The notes under the pieces were generated by a model, which saw only the letters and a program-made list of their open reading frames with translations, did not search any database and was not told the origin of the DNA. A stretch of 64,000 nucleotides of DNA, from contig NZ_CP014168.1 in the NCBI RefSeq assembly GCF_001717955.1, positions 3,009,501 to 3,073,500 of the forward strand, given 5' to 3'. Positions 8,829 to 19,686 of this stretch are shown here, piece after piece. Each line of letters begins with the position of its first letter. Positions within the stretch are counted from its first letter, which is position 1. The stretch is from Sphingomonas panacis (GTDB taxonomy: Bacteria; Pseudomonadota; Alphaproteobacteria; Sphingomonadales; Sphingomonadaceae). The position numbers were made by a program, and so were the translations under genes.

Positions 8829-9182
8829 ATGACCGCGCCGAAAAACATCCTGATCGTCGAGGACGAACCCCTCATCGCGATGATGCTCGAGGATTTCCTC
8901 GAAATTCTCGACAAGGTTGCGGTCGGCAGTGCCGATTGCGTATCGGGCGCGATGAGCCTGATCGAAGCCGGCGGCATCGATGCGGCGATCCTCGATCTCA
9001 ATCTGCGCGGTGGCGAGACCAGCCTGCCGATCGCCGATGCGCTCGCGGCGGCGAACATCCCCTTCGTGTTCGCCACCGGCGGCTCGCACGACAGCGTCGC
9101 CGAACGCTTCCGTGATCGCCCCTCGCTCGCCAAGCCCTTCACGATGGACGGCGTGGCAAAGGCTTTGGAAGCGCTGGCCTAA
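8829..9182 (+). CDS. Single-domain response regulator, FAT GUY-like
   Basis: A 117-residue receiver with no output domain, starting 16 bases after cckA. Visible receiver residues are Glu11-Asp12-Glu13, the phospho-acceptor Asp56 in ILDLNL, Thr83 and Lys102 in LAKPF. Around Thr83 the sequence is PFVFATGG, close to the FAT GUY motif of single-domain regulators that act in the sphingomonad general stress response (SdrG type), but the family Tyr after the motif is replaced by Ser86. It may take or drain phosphate from a histidine kinase or phosphotransferase. The tie to cckA is inferred from position only. The ATG at 8829 is preferred to an upstream in-frame start because it begins directly before the first strand. 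Confidence 0.8.
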   Translation: MTAPKNILIVEDEPLIAMMLEDFLEILDKVAVGSADCVSGAMSLIEAGGIDAAILDLNLRGGETSLPIADALAAANIPFVFATGGSHDSVAERFRDRPSLAKPFTMDGVAKALEALA

Positions 9183-9186
9183 TCCC

Positions 9187-9273
9187 GTCGCCCCGGCGAA
9201 GGCCGGGGCCGCTGAATGTGGCGCGGAACCACCGCAAAACACCACCCCACTCGCCCTGAGCGAAGTCGAAGGG
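9187..9273. repeat. Repeat remnants (GGCGAAGGCC type and CTGAGCGAAGTCGAAG type)
   Basis: Positions 9187-9213 hold one copy of the GTCGCCCCGGCGAAGGCCGGGG repeat that occurs as an inverted pair at 22602-22682. Positions 9251-9273 hold half of the TCGCCCTGAGC...TCGAAGGG repeat whose paired form is at 45134, 49877, 59366 and 60172. No gene lies in this spacer before recA. Confidence 0.65.
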
Positions 9274-9329
9274 TGTGCCCCTGCGCGCCACCCCGCCAAG
9301 CGCGCGCACGATTTCCAACAAAATTCTCC

Positions 9330-9344
9330 GTTCCGCTCTTGTTC
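9330..9344 (+). promoter_or_regulatory. LexA box upstream of recA
   Basis: GTTC-CGCTCTT-GTTC is an exact match to the alphaproteobacterial SOS operator GTTC-N7-GTTC. It lies 92 bases upstream of the proposed recA start. The second GTTC also forms a short palindrome with the following GAAC (9341-9353). Repression of recA by LexA until DNA damage follows from the known system; the site itself is read directly. Confidence 0.85.
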
Positions 9345-9421
9345 CAAAAGAACAAATAGGATACGCAGCTTCCAACACGCATTGAATGCGCAGGCACATC
9401 GGTTTAGCGACGGAGGCTATC

Positions 9422-10510
9422 TTGGCGGCATCTTTGAAGGTCATCGACACCAAAATGGCAGCATCCAACACAAAGGCCGCTGATGAGCGGCAAAAAGCAC
9501 TCGAAGCCGCGCTCGCGCAGATCGACCGTGCGTTCGGCAAGGGTTCGGCGATGCGGCTCGGATCGAAGGAGACGATGCAGGTCGAGACGATCTCGACCGG
9601 CTCGCTCGGCCTCGACATCGCGCTCGGCGTCGGCGGCCTCCCGCGCGGCCGCGTGATCGAGATTTACGGCCCGGAAAGCTCGGGCAAGACCACGCTCGCG
9701 CTTCACGTCATCGCCGAGGCGCAGAAGGGCGGCGGCACCGCCGCCTTCGTCGATGCCGAGCATGCGCTCGATCCGGTCTATGCCAAGAAGCTCGGCGTCA
9801 ACATCGACGAGCTGATCGTCTCGCAGCCCGACACCGGCGAGCAGGCGCTCGAGATCGTCGATACTTTGGTGCGCTCGAACGCGATCGACGTGCTGGTGGT
9901 CGATTCGGTCGCGGCCTTAGTGCCGCGTGCCGAAATCGAGGGCGAGATGGGCGACAGCCATGTCGGCCTCCAGGCCCGCCTGATGTCGCAGAGCTTGCGC
10001 AAGCTCACCGGCTCGATCAGCCGCTCGCGCTGCATGGTGATCTTCATCAACCAGCTCCGCATGAAGATCGGCGTGATGTACGGCAACCCGGAGACGACCA
10101 CCGGCGGCAACGCGCTGAAATTCTACGCCTCGGTCCGCCTCGACATCCGCCGCACCGGGCAGATCAAGGATCGCGAGGAGATCATCGGCAACACCACCCG
10201 CGTCAAGGTCGTCAAGAACAAGGTCGCGCCGCCGTTCAAGCAGGTCGAATTCGACATCATGTACGGGCAGGGCGTCTCCAAGATCGGCGAAATCCTCGAT
10301 CTCGGCGTCAAGGCCGGCCTCGTCGAGAAATCGGGCGCATGGTTCAGCTACGACAGCGTCCGCATCGGCCAGGGCCGCGAAAACTCGAAGAATTTCCTCA
10401 AGGAAAACAGCGAGATGTGCGATCGTCTCGAAAAGGCCATCCGCAGCCGCACCGACAAGGTCGCCGAAGAGATGATGGCCGGCCCCGAGGACGACGACGT
10501 CGATATGTGA
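9422..10510 (+). CDS. recA: Recombinase RecA
   Basis: ATP-dependent strand-exchange protein and LexA coprotease. From the TTG at 9422 it has 362 residues. Walker A is GPESSGKTT (83-91); [12 protein letters not shown], the Walker B region [34 protein letters not shown] and the acidic tail EDDDVDM are all typical. The TTG is preferred because it follows a strong GGAGG (9412-9416) by five bases and gives the sphingomonad-like N-terminus (M)[10 protein letters not shown]; in-frame ATGs at 9386 and 9455 are alternatives. It is an SOS gene behind a LexA box and is followed by a clear terminator. Confidence 0.93.
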   Translation: MAASLKVIDTKMAASNTKAADERQKALEAALAQIDRAFGKGSAMRLGSKETMQVETISTGSLGLDIALGVGGLPRGRVIEIYGPESSGKTTLALHVIAEAQKGGGTAAFVDAEHALDPVYAKKLGVNIDELIVSQPDTGEQALEIVDTLVRSNAIDVLVVDSVAALVPRAEIEGEMGDSHVGLQARLMSQSLRKLTGSISRSRCMVIFINQLRMKIGVMYGNPETTTGGNALKFYASVRLDIRRTGQIKDREEIIGNTTRVKVVKNKVAPPFKQVEFDIMYGQGVSKIGEILDLGVKAGLVEKSGAWFSYDSVRIGQGRENSKNFLKENSEMCDRLEKAIRSRTDKVAEEMMAGPEDDDVDM

Positions 10511-10561
10511 GCAACCTTAGCGATTTTTAACGCGGCGTTCGTCCAGCGTCGCAAAGCCCGG

Positions 10562-10588
10562 AAAGGCCCGCCCACGTCGCGGGCCTTT
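10562..10588 (+). terminator. recA terminator
   Basis: AAAGGCCCGC (10562-10571) pairs perfectly with GCGGGCCTTT (10579-10588) around a seven-base loop, ending in a short T run. It lies 52 bases after the recA stop. Confidence 0.8.
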
Positions 10589-10632
10589 CAGCGTGGTGGA
10601 ACCGATCGCATCGATCCGCGATTGAGAGCGCC

Positions 10633-11259
10633 ATGACGATCATTGTTCACCACCTCGAAAATTCGCGCTCGCAGCGAATCCTCTGGCTGCTCGAAGAACT
10701 CGAACTGCCATACGAAGTCCGCCGCTACGCGCGCGACCCCAAGACGATGCTCGCGCCCGAAGCGCTCAAACGCCTCCATCCGCTCGGCAAGTCGCCGATG
10801 ATCGAGGACGACGGCCGCGTCCTCGTCGAGACGGGCGCGATCGTCGAATATCTCGTCGAGAAAGGCGACGGCCGCTTCGCCGCGCCAGCGCACCGCGATG
10901 CGGCGCTTCGCTACCGCCAATTCCTCCACTACGCCGAAGGCTCGCTAATGCCGCCGCTCTTCGTGCTGCTCGTCCTCAGCCGCGTGCCGCTGTTCGGCCG
11001 CACCGCGCGTCGGCGCTTCCAGCCGATGGTCGACGTCCATCTCGACTATGTCGAAACCGTTCTCGCGACTCAGCCGTGGTTCGCCGGCGACACGATCACC
11101 GGCGCTGACATCATGATGAGTTTTCCGCTCGAAGCCGCCCGCAGCCGCGCCGGCCTCGACGCCTCACGCCCGGCGACGATCGCCTGGCTCGACCGCATCC
11201 ACGCGCGCCCCGCCTATCAGGCCGCGCTCGCCCAGGGTGGGCCTTACGCCTACGCGTGA
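10633..11259 (+). CDS. Glutathione S-transferase family protein
   Basis: Cytosolic protein of 208 residues. Residues 1-80 have the thioredoxin-fold GST domain: MTIIVHHLENSRSQRILWLLEELELPYEV, the cis-Pro motif GKSPMIEDDG, and VETGAIVEYLVEK that binds the glutathione gamma-glutamyl part. The rest is the helical domain with PWFAGDTITGADIMMSFPLE, matching the GST C-terminal N-capping box. Ser11-Arg12-Ser13 is where a catalytic serine could sit. The substrate cannot be told. Its last 10 bases overlap the end of the convergent symporter gene. Confidence 0.85.
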   Translation: MTIIVHHLENSRSQRILWLLEELELPYEVRRYARDPKTMLAPEALKRLHPLGKSPMIEDDGRVLVETGAIVEYLVEKGDGRFAAPAHRDAALRYRQFLHYAEGSLMPPLFVLLVLSRVPLFGRTARRRFQPMVDVHLDYVETVLATQPWFAGDTITGADIMMSFPLEAARSRAGLDASRPATIAWLDRIHARPAYQAALAQGGPYAYA

Positions 11260-12593
11260 CGCGTGAAGCCGTGGCTCGGCGCATGCGGCGGCTCGATCTC
11301 GGCCGGCTCGGGCGGATCGAGGTCGCCCTCCCACCGCGCCACCACGCTCGCCGCGATCGCATTGCCGACGACGTTGGTGGCCGAACGCCCCATGTCGAGA
11401 AACTGATCGACACCGATGATGAGCAGCAACCCGGCCTCGGGTATGCCGAACTGCCCGAGCGTCGCGGCGATCACGACGAGGCTCGCGCGCGGCACGCCGG
11501 CGATCCCCTTCGAGGTCACCATCAGCGTGAGCAGCATCGCGATCTGTGTGCCGAGCGCCAGGTGGATGCCATAAGCCTTGGCGATGAACAGCGACGCGAA
11601 CGTCATGTACATCATCGAGCCGTCGAGGTTGAACGAATAGCCGAGCGGCAGCACGAAGCTCGCGATCTTGGCAGGAACGCCGAACCGGTCGAGCGCCTCC
11701 AGCGTGCGCGGGAACGCCGCTTCGGACGACGCGGTCGAGAAGGCGAGCAGCGCCGGCTCGCGGATGTAGCGAAACAACATGCCCGCACGCCGCCCGATCA
11801 CCGCGAAGGCGAGCACACCCAGTACGATCCACAGCGTCGCCAGCCCGAAATACACGCTCCCCATAAAATAGGCGAGTTTGAAGATCAGCCCCGGGCCATG
11901 TTCGGTCAGCGCCGCCGTGATCGCCGAGAACACCGCGATCGGCGCGAGTCGCATCACGTAGTCGGTGATCTGCAACATCACTGCGGCAAGCCCCTCGGCC
12001 GCTGTCACCAACGGCGCGGCGCGCTCGCCGACGGCGGTGATCGCGACCCCGAAGAACACCGAGAAGATCACGATCTGGAGGATTTCGTTGGTCGCCATCG
12101 CCTCGACGATCGAACTCGGCACGATATGCGTGATGATCTTGGCGAGATCGAACCCGCTCGCGTCGAGCCCGACCGCGGCGTTGACGGGCGGCGGCGTCAG
12201 ATGCGGGCTGAGTCCCAGCATGTCGCCGAGGTCCGAAGTGAGATGGAACAGCAGCAGCCCGAGCGTCAGCGATACGAGGCTTGCGCCGATGAACCACCCG
12301 ACCGCCTTCAGCCCCACCCGCCCGAGCGCACCGGTATCGCCCATGTGCGCGATGCCGACCACCAGCGTCGAGAACACCAGCGGCGCGATGATCATCTTGA
12401 TGAGGCGCAGGAACACCGTCGTCAGGATCGAGAACCAGCCAGCGATGCCCTTGAGCCGCGCGGTCGCTTCCGGCGTGCCATTGTCGATCCCGGCGTGGAT
12501 CGCCCAGCCGAGCACGATGCCGAGCACCAGCCCGCCGAGAATGTACCACGTCAACCGCTTCGCCAAGTCTGTTCTCCCGCTAGCCCCTCGCAT
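11250..12593 (-). CDS. Dicarboxylate/amino acid:cation symporter (DAACS family)
   Basis: Inner-membrane carrier of 447 residues that takes up C4-dicarboxylates or acidic amino acids with Na+ or H+, of the GltP/DctA family. Eight hydrophobic segments and the family signatures are visible: RLIKMIIAPLVFSTLVVGIAHMGD (about 60-83), the serine-rich STASSEAAFPRT re-entrant loop, NLDGSMMYMTFASLFIAKAYGI, and the TSKGIAGVPRASLV and GVDQFLDMGRSATNVVGNAIA segments of the substrate site. It ends 10 bases inside the convergent GST gene and starts 46 bases from the divergent M24 gene. Confidence 0.9.
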   Translation of the reverse strand: MRGASGRTDLAKRLTWYILGGLVLGIVLGWAIHAGIDNGTPEATARLKGIAGWFSILTTVFLRLIKMIIAPLVFSTLVVGIAHMGDTGALGRVGLKAVGWFIGASLVSLTLGLLLFHLTSDLGDMLGLSPHLTPPPVNAAVGLDASGFDLAKIITHIVPSSIVEAMATNEILQIVIFSVFFGVAITAVGERAAPLVTAAEGLAAVMLQITDYVMRLAPIAVFSAITAALTEHGPGLIFKLAYFMGSVYFGLATLWIVLGVLAFAVIGRRAGMLFRYIREPALLAFSTASSEAAFPRTLEALDRFGVPAKIASFVLPLGYSFNLDGSMMYMTFASLFIAKAYGIHLALGTQIAMLLTLMVTSKGIAGVPRASLVVIAATLGQFGIPEAGLLLIIGVDQFLDMGRSATNVVGNAIAASVVARWEGDLDPPEPAEIEPPHAPSHGFTRHA

Positions 12594-12639
12594 AGCAAGG
12601 GCATTGCCCCGGCGCCGTCAAGCGCCCTATCGTGTTCCG

Positions 12640-13905
12640 ATGCAGCAAGATAGTTTCTCAGGCCGTCGTCGCGTGTTGAAGATAGCGGGGGCCTTGCCCT
12701 TGCTCGCCGCCGCGCATGCCGTTCGCGCGGCCGAGCCGGATCTCGCCGGTCTCGCCGACATTACGAAAGACGTGGCCCCGATCACCGCCACCGAGCGGCT
12801 CGCGCGGATCGCCCGCGCGCAGGCGCTGATGAAGGCGAACGGCATCGGTGCGGTGCTTGTCGAGGCGGGATCGTCGCTGGTCTATTTCACCGGCGTCGAA
12901 TGGCACCGCAGCGAGCGGCTGACGGCTGCGGTTCTGCCAGCCGAGGGCGATCCCTGCATCGTCACGCCGTTTTTCGAGGAACCCTCGGTCCGCCAGACGC
13001 TCGCGATTCCGTGCGATGTGCGAGTCTGGCAGGAGGATGAAGACCCGCTCAAGCTGGTCGCCGGCTTCTTGCGCGAGCGTGGGCTCGCCGGGCGATCGGT
13101 CGGGATCGAGGAGACGGTGCGCTATTTCGCGGTCGATGGCCTCGCGCGTGCGTTGCCCGATGCGAAGATCGTTTCGTCCAATCCGGTCGTGCGCGGCTGC
13201 CGGATGGTGAAGACCGCGCCCGAGATCGCACTGATGCAGCGCGCCACCGACGTGACGATCGCCGCCTACCGCTGGGTTCATCGGCGCATCGAGAAAGGCA
13301 TGACGCGCGAGCAGATCGCCGCGCTGATGAACGCCGCCACGCGCAAGCTTGGCGGCGATCCCGAATTCGCGCTGGTGCTGATCGGCGAAGCGGCCGCCTA
13401 TCCGCACGGCAGCCGCGCGCCGCAGGTTGTGGCGGACGGGCAAGTGGTGCTGATGGACTGCGGCTGCACGGTGCAGGGCTATCAGTCCGACGTGTCGCGT
13501 ACCTTCGTGTTCGGCGCCGCCAGCAAGGAGCAACGCACGGTCTGGGAGCATGTCCGCGCCGGCCAGGCGAAGGCGTTCGCCGCGGCGCGGATCGGCACGC
13601 CGGCAGGCGCGGTCGACGATGCGGTGCGCGGCTTCTACGAAAGCCTCGGTTACGGACCGCGCTACCGCCTGCCGGGGCTGTCGCACCGCACCGGCCACGG
13701 CATCGGGCTCGACGGGCATGAACCGGTCAATCTCGTCCACGGCGAGACGACGCCGCTCGCGGCCGGCATGTGCTTTTCGGACGAGCCGGGGCTGTATCTC
13801 CCCGGAAAGTTCGGCGTTCGGCTTGAAGATTGTTTCCACATGACCCCGACGGGGCCGAAATGGTTCTCGGTCCCGCCCGTCTCGATCGACGAGCCGCTGG
13901 GGTGA
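12640..13905 (+). CDS. Tat-exported M24 family (Xaa-Pro-type) peptidase
   Basis: A 421-residue metallopeptidase-like protein. The N-terminus has a Tat-type signal (GRRRVLKIAGALPLLAAA, arginines 9-11), so export after folding is likely. After the creatinase-like N-terminal domain comes the pita-bread domain with all five metal ligands in place: Asp273 (LMDCGC), Asp284 (QSDVSRTF), His353 (GHGIG), Glu382 (DEPGLY) and Glu396 (RLEDC). The activity is therefore probably retained, perhaps cleavage of X-Pro peptides in the periplasm. The neighbouring DUF1593 gene converges on it with three bases between them. Confidence 0.85.
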   Translation: MQQDSFSGRRRVLKIAGALPLLAAAHAVRAAEPDLAGLADITKDVAPITATERLARIARAQALMKANGIGAVLVEAGSSLVYFTGVEWHRSERLTAAVLPAEGDPCIVTPFFEEPSVRQTLAIPCDVRVWQEDEDPLKLVAGFLRERGLAGRSVGIEETVRYFAVDGLARALPDAKIVSSNPVVRGCRMVKTAPEIALMQRATDVTIAAYRWVHRRIEKGMTREQIAALMNAATRKLGGDPEFALVLIGEAAAYPHGSRAPQVVADGQVVLMDCGCTVQGYQSDVSRTFVFGAASKEQRTVWEHVRAGQAKAFAAARIGTPAGAVDDAVRGFYESLGYGPRYRLPGLSHRTGHGIGLDGHEPVNLVHGETTPLAAGMCFSDEPGLYLPGKFGVRLEDCFHMTPTGPKWFSVPPVSIDEPLG

Positions 13906-13908
13906 CGA

Positions 13909-15360
13909 TCAGGGCGTGATCGTTACGATCACGCGCTTGTAGCGGGATAGCGGCGGCGTGCCCTTGTCGGTCACGCGCACGATGAAATGCGCCTCGCGCG
14001 GTTCGGTGACGGTGGGCGCGGTGAAGTCGACCGTGTGGATGTTGGCGGCGATGCCGTTGAGGATCGGCGTCTGCCAATGGCCGATCTCCTGATAGTGGAA
14101 CCATTGGAAGCTCAGGCTGTCGCCATCGGGGTCGGTGCTGTCGGCCGCGCTCAACACGAAGCGCTGGCCCGACTTCACGGTCAGCCGATCCGGCCCGGCG
14201 AGCCGTACTTCCGGCGGGTGGTTCGCTTGCGAGAACGGCCGCACCGTCCATTCGATGCGCGCGGCGAAATCGTTCTGGATGTCGTCGCGCCAGCGCCATA
14301 GCCCGGCGCGGAAATCCTTGATCTGCCGGTCGCCGGGGGTGGTTGCGCGACCGAATTCGCGCGCGACCTGCGGCGTGAAACTGTCGATCGCGTTGGTCCA
14401 GATCGGACGCGTCTCCGGCGCGATCGTCACCCCGCTGAACCCGCTCGGATCGGTCGTCGCGACAGGAGGGGTGTAGAGTTCGTACCGGCCGCCCCAGCCG
14501 CCCCAATCGGGGTGATCGGGATTGCTCAAGCCGTTGGGGATCAGCGACAGGAAAGCAGGCGTGTCGCCTTCCATGCCATAGGATACATCGGGATAGATCG
14601 CGCCGAACGGCCCATGCCCTTGCTGGATGTTGTCGCGCAGCCAGGCATTGCTGATCGTGTGGTTGTCCGCGCCGTCGATCAGCGTGTGGATGCCGGTCCA
14701 GGTGCCGGCGCCATAGCCGCCCGGGCTGACGACGTAGAACAGATCGGGGAAGGTCTTGCGGAGCCACGCGCCGGCATCATCCTGATCGGAGATCGTGTAG
14801 ATCCGCAGCTTCGCGATCAACCGCCGCGCCACGTCCGGCGAACGCGTTTCGCGGATCGTGTACAGCGCCTGCGCGAGCGTGTTGGCGCCGCCCCACACCG
14901 AAATCCACAGCGGGCGCGGGTCGTTGCGCTCCATTGCCTCGACGATCAGACGCGACCCGGTCGTGTCCTTGCCGGCGCCGACCAGCGCCATGCCATAGCC
15001 GGGCTGGCCTTCGCGCACGAGTGCGCGAAGGCGGTCGGGCGTCGGATAGCCGGCCTCGTGCTTCGACAGGTTGGGCTGCACCTTGGCATAGGCCGCGATG
15101 ATGCGGCGAATCGAGTCGGGATGGATCGCCGTCTTCATGTGGATCGAGGTCGTCGCGACCAAACCTTCGAGGTCGATCTCGTTCGAATAGAGAAACAGCC
15201 GAACGAAGGATTGCGTATCGTCGGGATCGGCCTCGATGTCGCTCAGCACGATCAGGCGTTGCCGCTCGGTCGGGGCCGGTAGCGGCGCTTGCGCGGCGAC
15301 GGGGGCGGCCGCGACGGCAAATGGCATCGTGATCGCAAGCAGGACTGCCAATTTTCGCAA
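13909..15360 (-). CDS. Exported DUF1593 nucleoside-hydrolase-like protein
   Basis: A 483-residue exported protein. Residues 1-24 form a signal peptide (MRKLAVLLAITMPFAVAAAPVAAQA). The DUF1593 domain follows, with the Asp-rich start VLSDIEADPDDTQSF resembling the metal site of inosine-uridine nucleoside hydrolases, and WISVWGGANTLAQAL further on. The last 100 residues resemble an Ig-like strand domain (ADSTDPDGDSLSFQWFHY). The family is linked to plant or polysaccharide degradation in other bacteria, but no substrate is established. It converges on the M24 peptidase gene and diverges from alaS. Confidence 0.82.
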   Translation of the reverse strand: MRKLAVLLAITMPFAVAAAPVAAQAPLPAPTERQRLIVLSDIEADPDDTQSFVRLFLYSNEIDLEGLVATTSIHMKTAIHPDSIRRIIAAYAKVQPNLSKHEAGYPTPDRLRALVREGQPGYGMALVGAGKDTTGSRLIVEAMERNDPRPLWISVWGGANTLAQALYTIRETRSPDVARRLIAKLRIYTISDQDDAGAWLRKTFPDLFYVVSPGGYGAGTWTGIHTLIDGADNHTISNAWLRDNIQQGHGPFGAIYPDVSYGMEGDTPAFLSLIPNGLSNPDHPDWGGWGGRYELYTPPVATTDPSGFSGVTIAPETRPIWTNAIDSFTPQVAREFGRATTPGDRQIKDFRAGLWRWRDDIQNDFAARIEWTVRPFSQANHPPEVRLAGPDRLTVKSGQRFVLSAADSTDPDGDSLSFQWFHYQEIGHWQTPILNGIAANIHTVDFTAPTVTEPREAHFIVRVTDKGTPPLSRYKRVIVTITP

Positions 15361-15506
15361 GATCTTCTCCCTGTGCGCCTGGTGTCGTCGGGTGGCGGCT
15401 TGGCCTTACAGCCGGTGGATTGCCGTTGCCAGCAAAGCGAAGATGCACGGCTCGTCGCGACAGCGCCACGCTTGAGAAGATGTGCGGCCTCGCCTAAGTC
15501 GGCGGG

Positions 15507-18164
<2,658 letters not shown>

Positions 18165-18174
18165 GCGGGTGTGA

Positions 18175-18207
18175 CGGTTCGGGGAGCGCACAACGGTTCC
18201 CGAACCG
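18175..18207 (+). terminator. Possible alaS terminator hairpin
   Basis: CGGTTCGGG (18175-18183) pairs with CCCGAACCG (18199-18207) about ten bases after the alaS stop. No T run follows, so it may only protect the 3' end or act weakly. Confidence 0.4.
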
Positions 18208-18354
18208 GCCTCGGTTGCGGTTTGTCGCGGTTCGACCTGAATACATTGCGTTTTGTCGCAATGCTGCGGTGCAGCAATATAACGTTACGCCTGGTTCATG
18301 CGCGGCCCGACGGTCCTCCCTAGCTTGGCGGTGCCGTGACAATGGAGGACATTC

Positions 18355-18576
18355 ATGCACCAACCCGACGATCGTAACCATCACGCCGCCCTCGAAACCT
18401 GGCGCGGGTCGTGGAAATTTCTCGCCTTCGGTCTGGTCGTTCTCGCCTATCTCGTCGCGATCGAGCGGCCGCAATGGTTCGTCCTGCGTCCTGCCACGGG
18501 CACTGCGATCGCGCTTGCCAGCTCCGCCGAAGCCGGCGCCGCGAAGAAGGGCGACGCCGATCCGGCGAAGCCGTGA
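18355..18576 (+). CDS. Small membrane protein of unknown function
   Basis: A 73-residue protein with one hydrophobic segment at about residues 21-37 (KFLAFGLVVLAYLVAIE) and a charged, Lys/Asp-rich tail. The start is convincing: ATG at 18355 follows GGAGG by five bases. No family recognised. It is followed 41 bases later by the bestrophin gene in the same direction, so the two probably share a transcript; a role near that channel is only a guess from position. Confidence 0.6.
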   Translation: MHQPDDRNHHAALETWRGSWKFLAFGLVVLAYLVAIERPQWFVLRPATGTAIALASSAEAGAAKKGDADPAKP

Positions 18577-18617
18577 TAGGCAAAGCACGTCCAGTTTGTT
18601 TCGCAGGTTGAGGCTCT

Positions 18618-19502
18618 ATGATCGTTACTGCCGTCCCCGGCGCCAAACAGGTGATCCGGGAAATCTGGAAGCCGCTCGCAGTGTTGTTCGTATGGGACGT
18701 CACCGTCACCGCGACCTATTATGTCCTGCCCTTCACCGCGCCGTCGCTGCCGCTGACCCTGTTCGGCTCGGCGCTGGCGCTGGTGCTGGGTTTCCGCAGC
18801 AACTCGGCCTATCAGCGCTGGTGGGAAGGGCGCATGATGTGGGGGCTGATGATCAACGCCAGCCGCAGCCTGGCGCGGCAGGCGCGCAACTTCCTGCCAG
18901 AAGAGGCCACGGACCTGAAGCGGACGATCGTCCTGCGCCAGATCGCCTATGTCAACGCGCTGCGCTGCCAGTTGCGCCGCCAGAAGCCGGACACGGACGT
19001 ACTGCGCTTCCTCTCCGAAGGCGAAGCAACGCCGGCGCTGAAGCGTACCAACGTCGCGAATGGCATTGTCGATGGCACCGGGCGGCGCATCGACATCGCC
19101 CGGCGTCAGGGGCTGATCGACACGATCCAGCAGGCCGCGATGGAAAATGTGCTGGTCGATATCGCCAACGCGCAAGGCGGGATGGAACGGCTGAAGAACA
19201 CGCCGCTGCCCAACCAGTACCGTTTCTTCCCGATGGTGTTCACGCATATGCTGTGCATCCTGCTGCCGATCGGTCTGGTCGAGACGCTGGGTTTCGCGAC
19301 CCCGCTTGGATCGACGATCGCGGGGCTGATGTTCCTTGCGATTCTGGCGATCGGCGACGATCTCGTCGATCCATTCGCCAACACGCTGCACGATGTTCCG
19401 CTCTCGGCGATGTGCCGCACGATCGAGATCGATTTGTTGCAGGCGATCGGCGACGAGGCGCCGGAGCCGCTCGCTCCAGATAAGGACGGCGTGCTGTGGT
19501 GA
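18618..19502 (+). CDS. Bestrophin family membrane channel
   Basis: A 294-residue member of the bestrophin/UPF0187 family, which forms pentameric anion or cation channels. Hydrophobic segments lie at about residues 20-40, 42-60, 200-225 and 225-245. The family signature FRSNSAYQRWWEGRMMWGLM (about 58-77) is clear, as is the later DDLVDPFANTLHDVPLSAMCRTIEID region that forms the cytosolic pore part. Ion selectivity and role cannot be read from sequence. It follows a small membrane protein gene and ends before a bidirectional terminator. Confidence 0.88.
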   Translation: MIVTAVPGAKQVIREIWKPLAVLFVWDVTVTATYYVLPFTAPSLPLTLFGSALALVLGFRSNSAYQRWWEGRMMWGLMINASRSLARQARNFLPEEATDLKRTIVLRQIAYVNALRCQLRRQKPDTDVLRFLSEGEATPALKRTNVANGIVDGTGRRIDIARRQGLIDTIQQAAMENVLVDIANAQGGMERLKNTPLPNQYRFFPMVFTHMLCILLPIGLVETLGFATPLGSTIAGLMFLAILAIGDDLVDPFANTLHDVPLSAMCRTIEIDLLQAIGDEAPEPLAPDKDGVLW

Positions 19503-19524
19503 GCGCGGATCGCCTCTATGCGTC

Positions 19525-19598
19525 ACCCCAGCGAAAGCTGGGGTATTCTCGTGATGGCGAGCGCTCCCGCTGGGAGAGATGCCAGCTTGCGCTGGCAT
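19525..19598. repeat. REP-like hairpin pair
   Basis: ACCCCAGC-GAAA-GCTGGGGT (19525-19544) and the hairpin ATGCCAGC-TTGC-GCTGGCAT (19579-19598) lie between the bestrophin gene and the rplI terminator. The architecture matches the pairs at 5989, 43296 and 51492, with diverged stems. Confidence 0.65.
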
Positions 19599-19629
19599 GA
19601 CGTTTGGGTGGTGAACGTTCGTCAAAAGG

Positions 19630-19664
19630 AAAGGGCCGCCCGGATCACTCCGGACGGCCCTTTT
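19630..19664. terminator. Bidirectional terminator between bestrophin and rplI
   Basis: GGGCCG-C-CCGG pairs with CCGG-A-CGGCCC around ATCACT, flanked by AAA before and TTTT after. It can end transcription of the bestrophin unit on the plus strand and of rpsF-rpsR-rplI on the minus strand. Confidence 0.8.
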
Positions 19665-19686
19665 CTGTACCTGACGGCGAAGGCGA

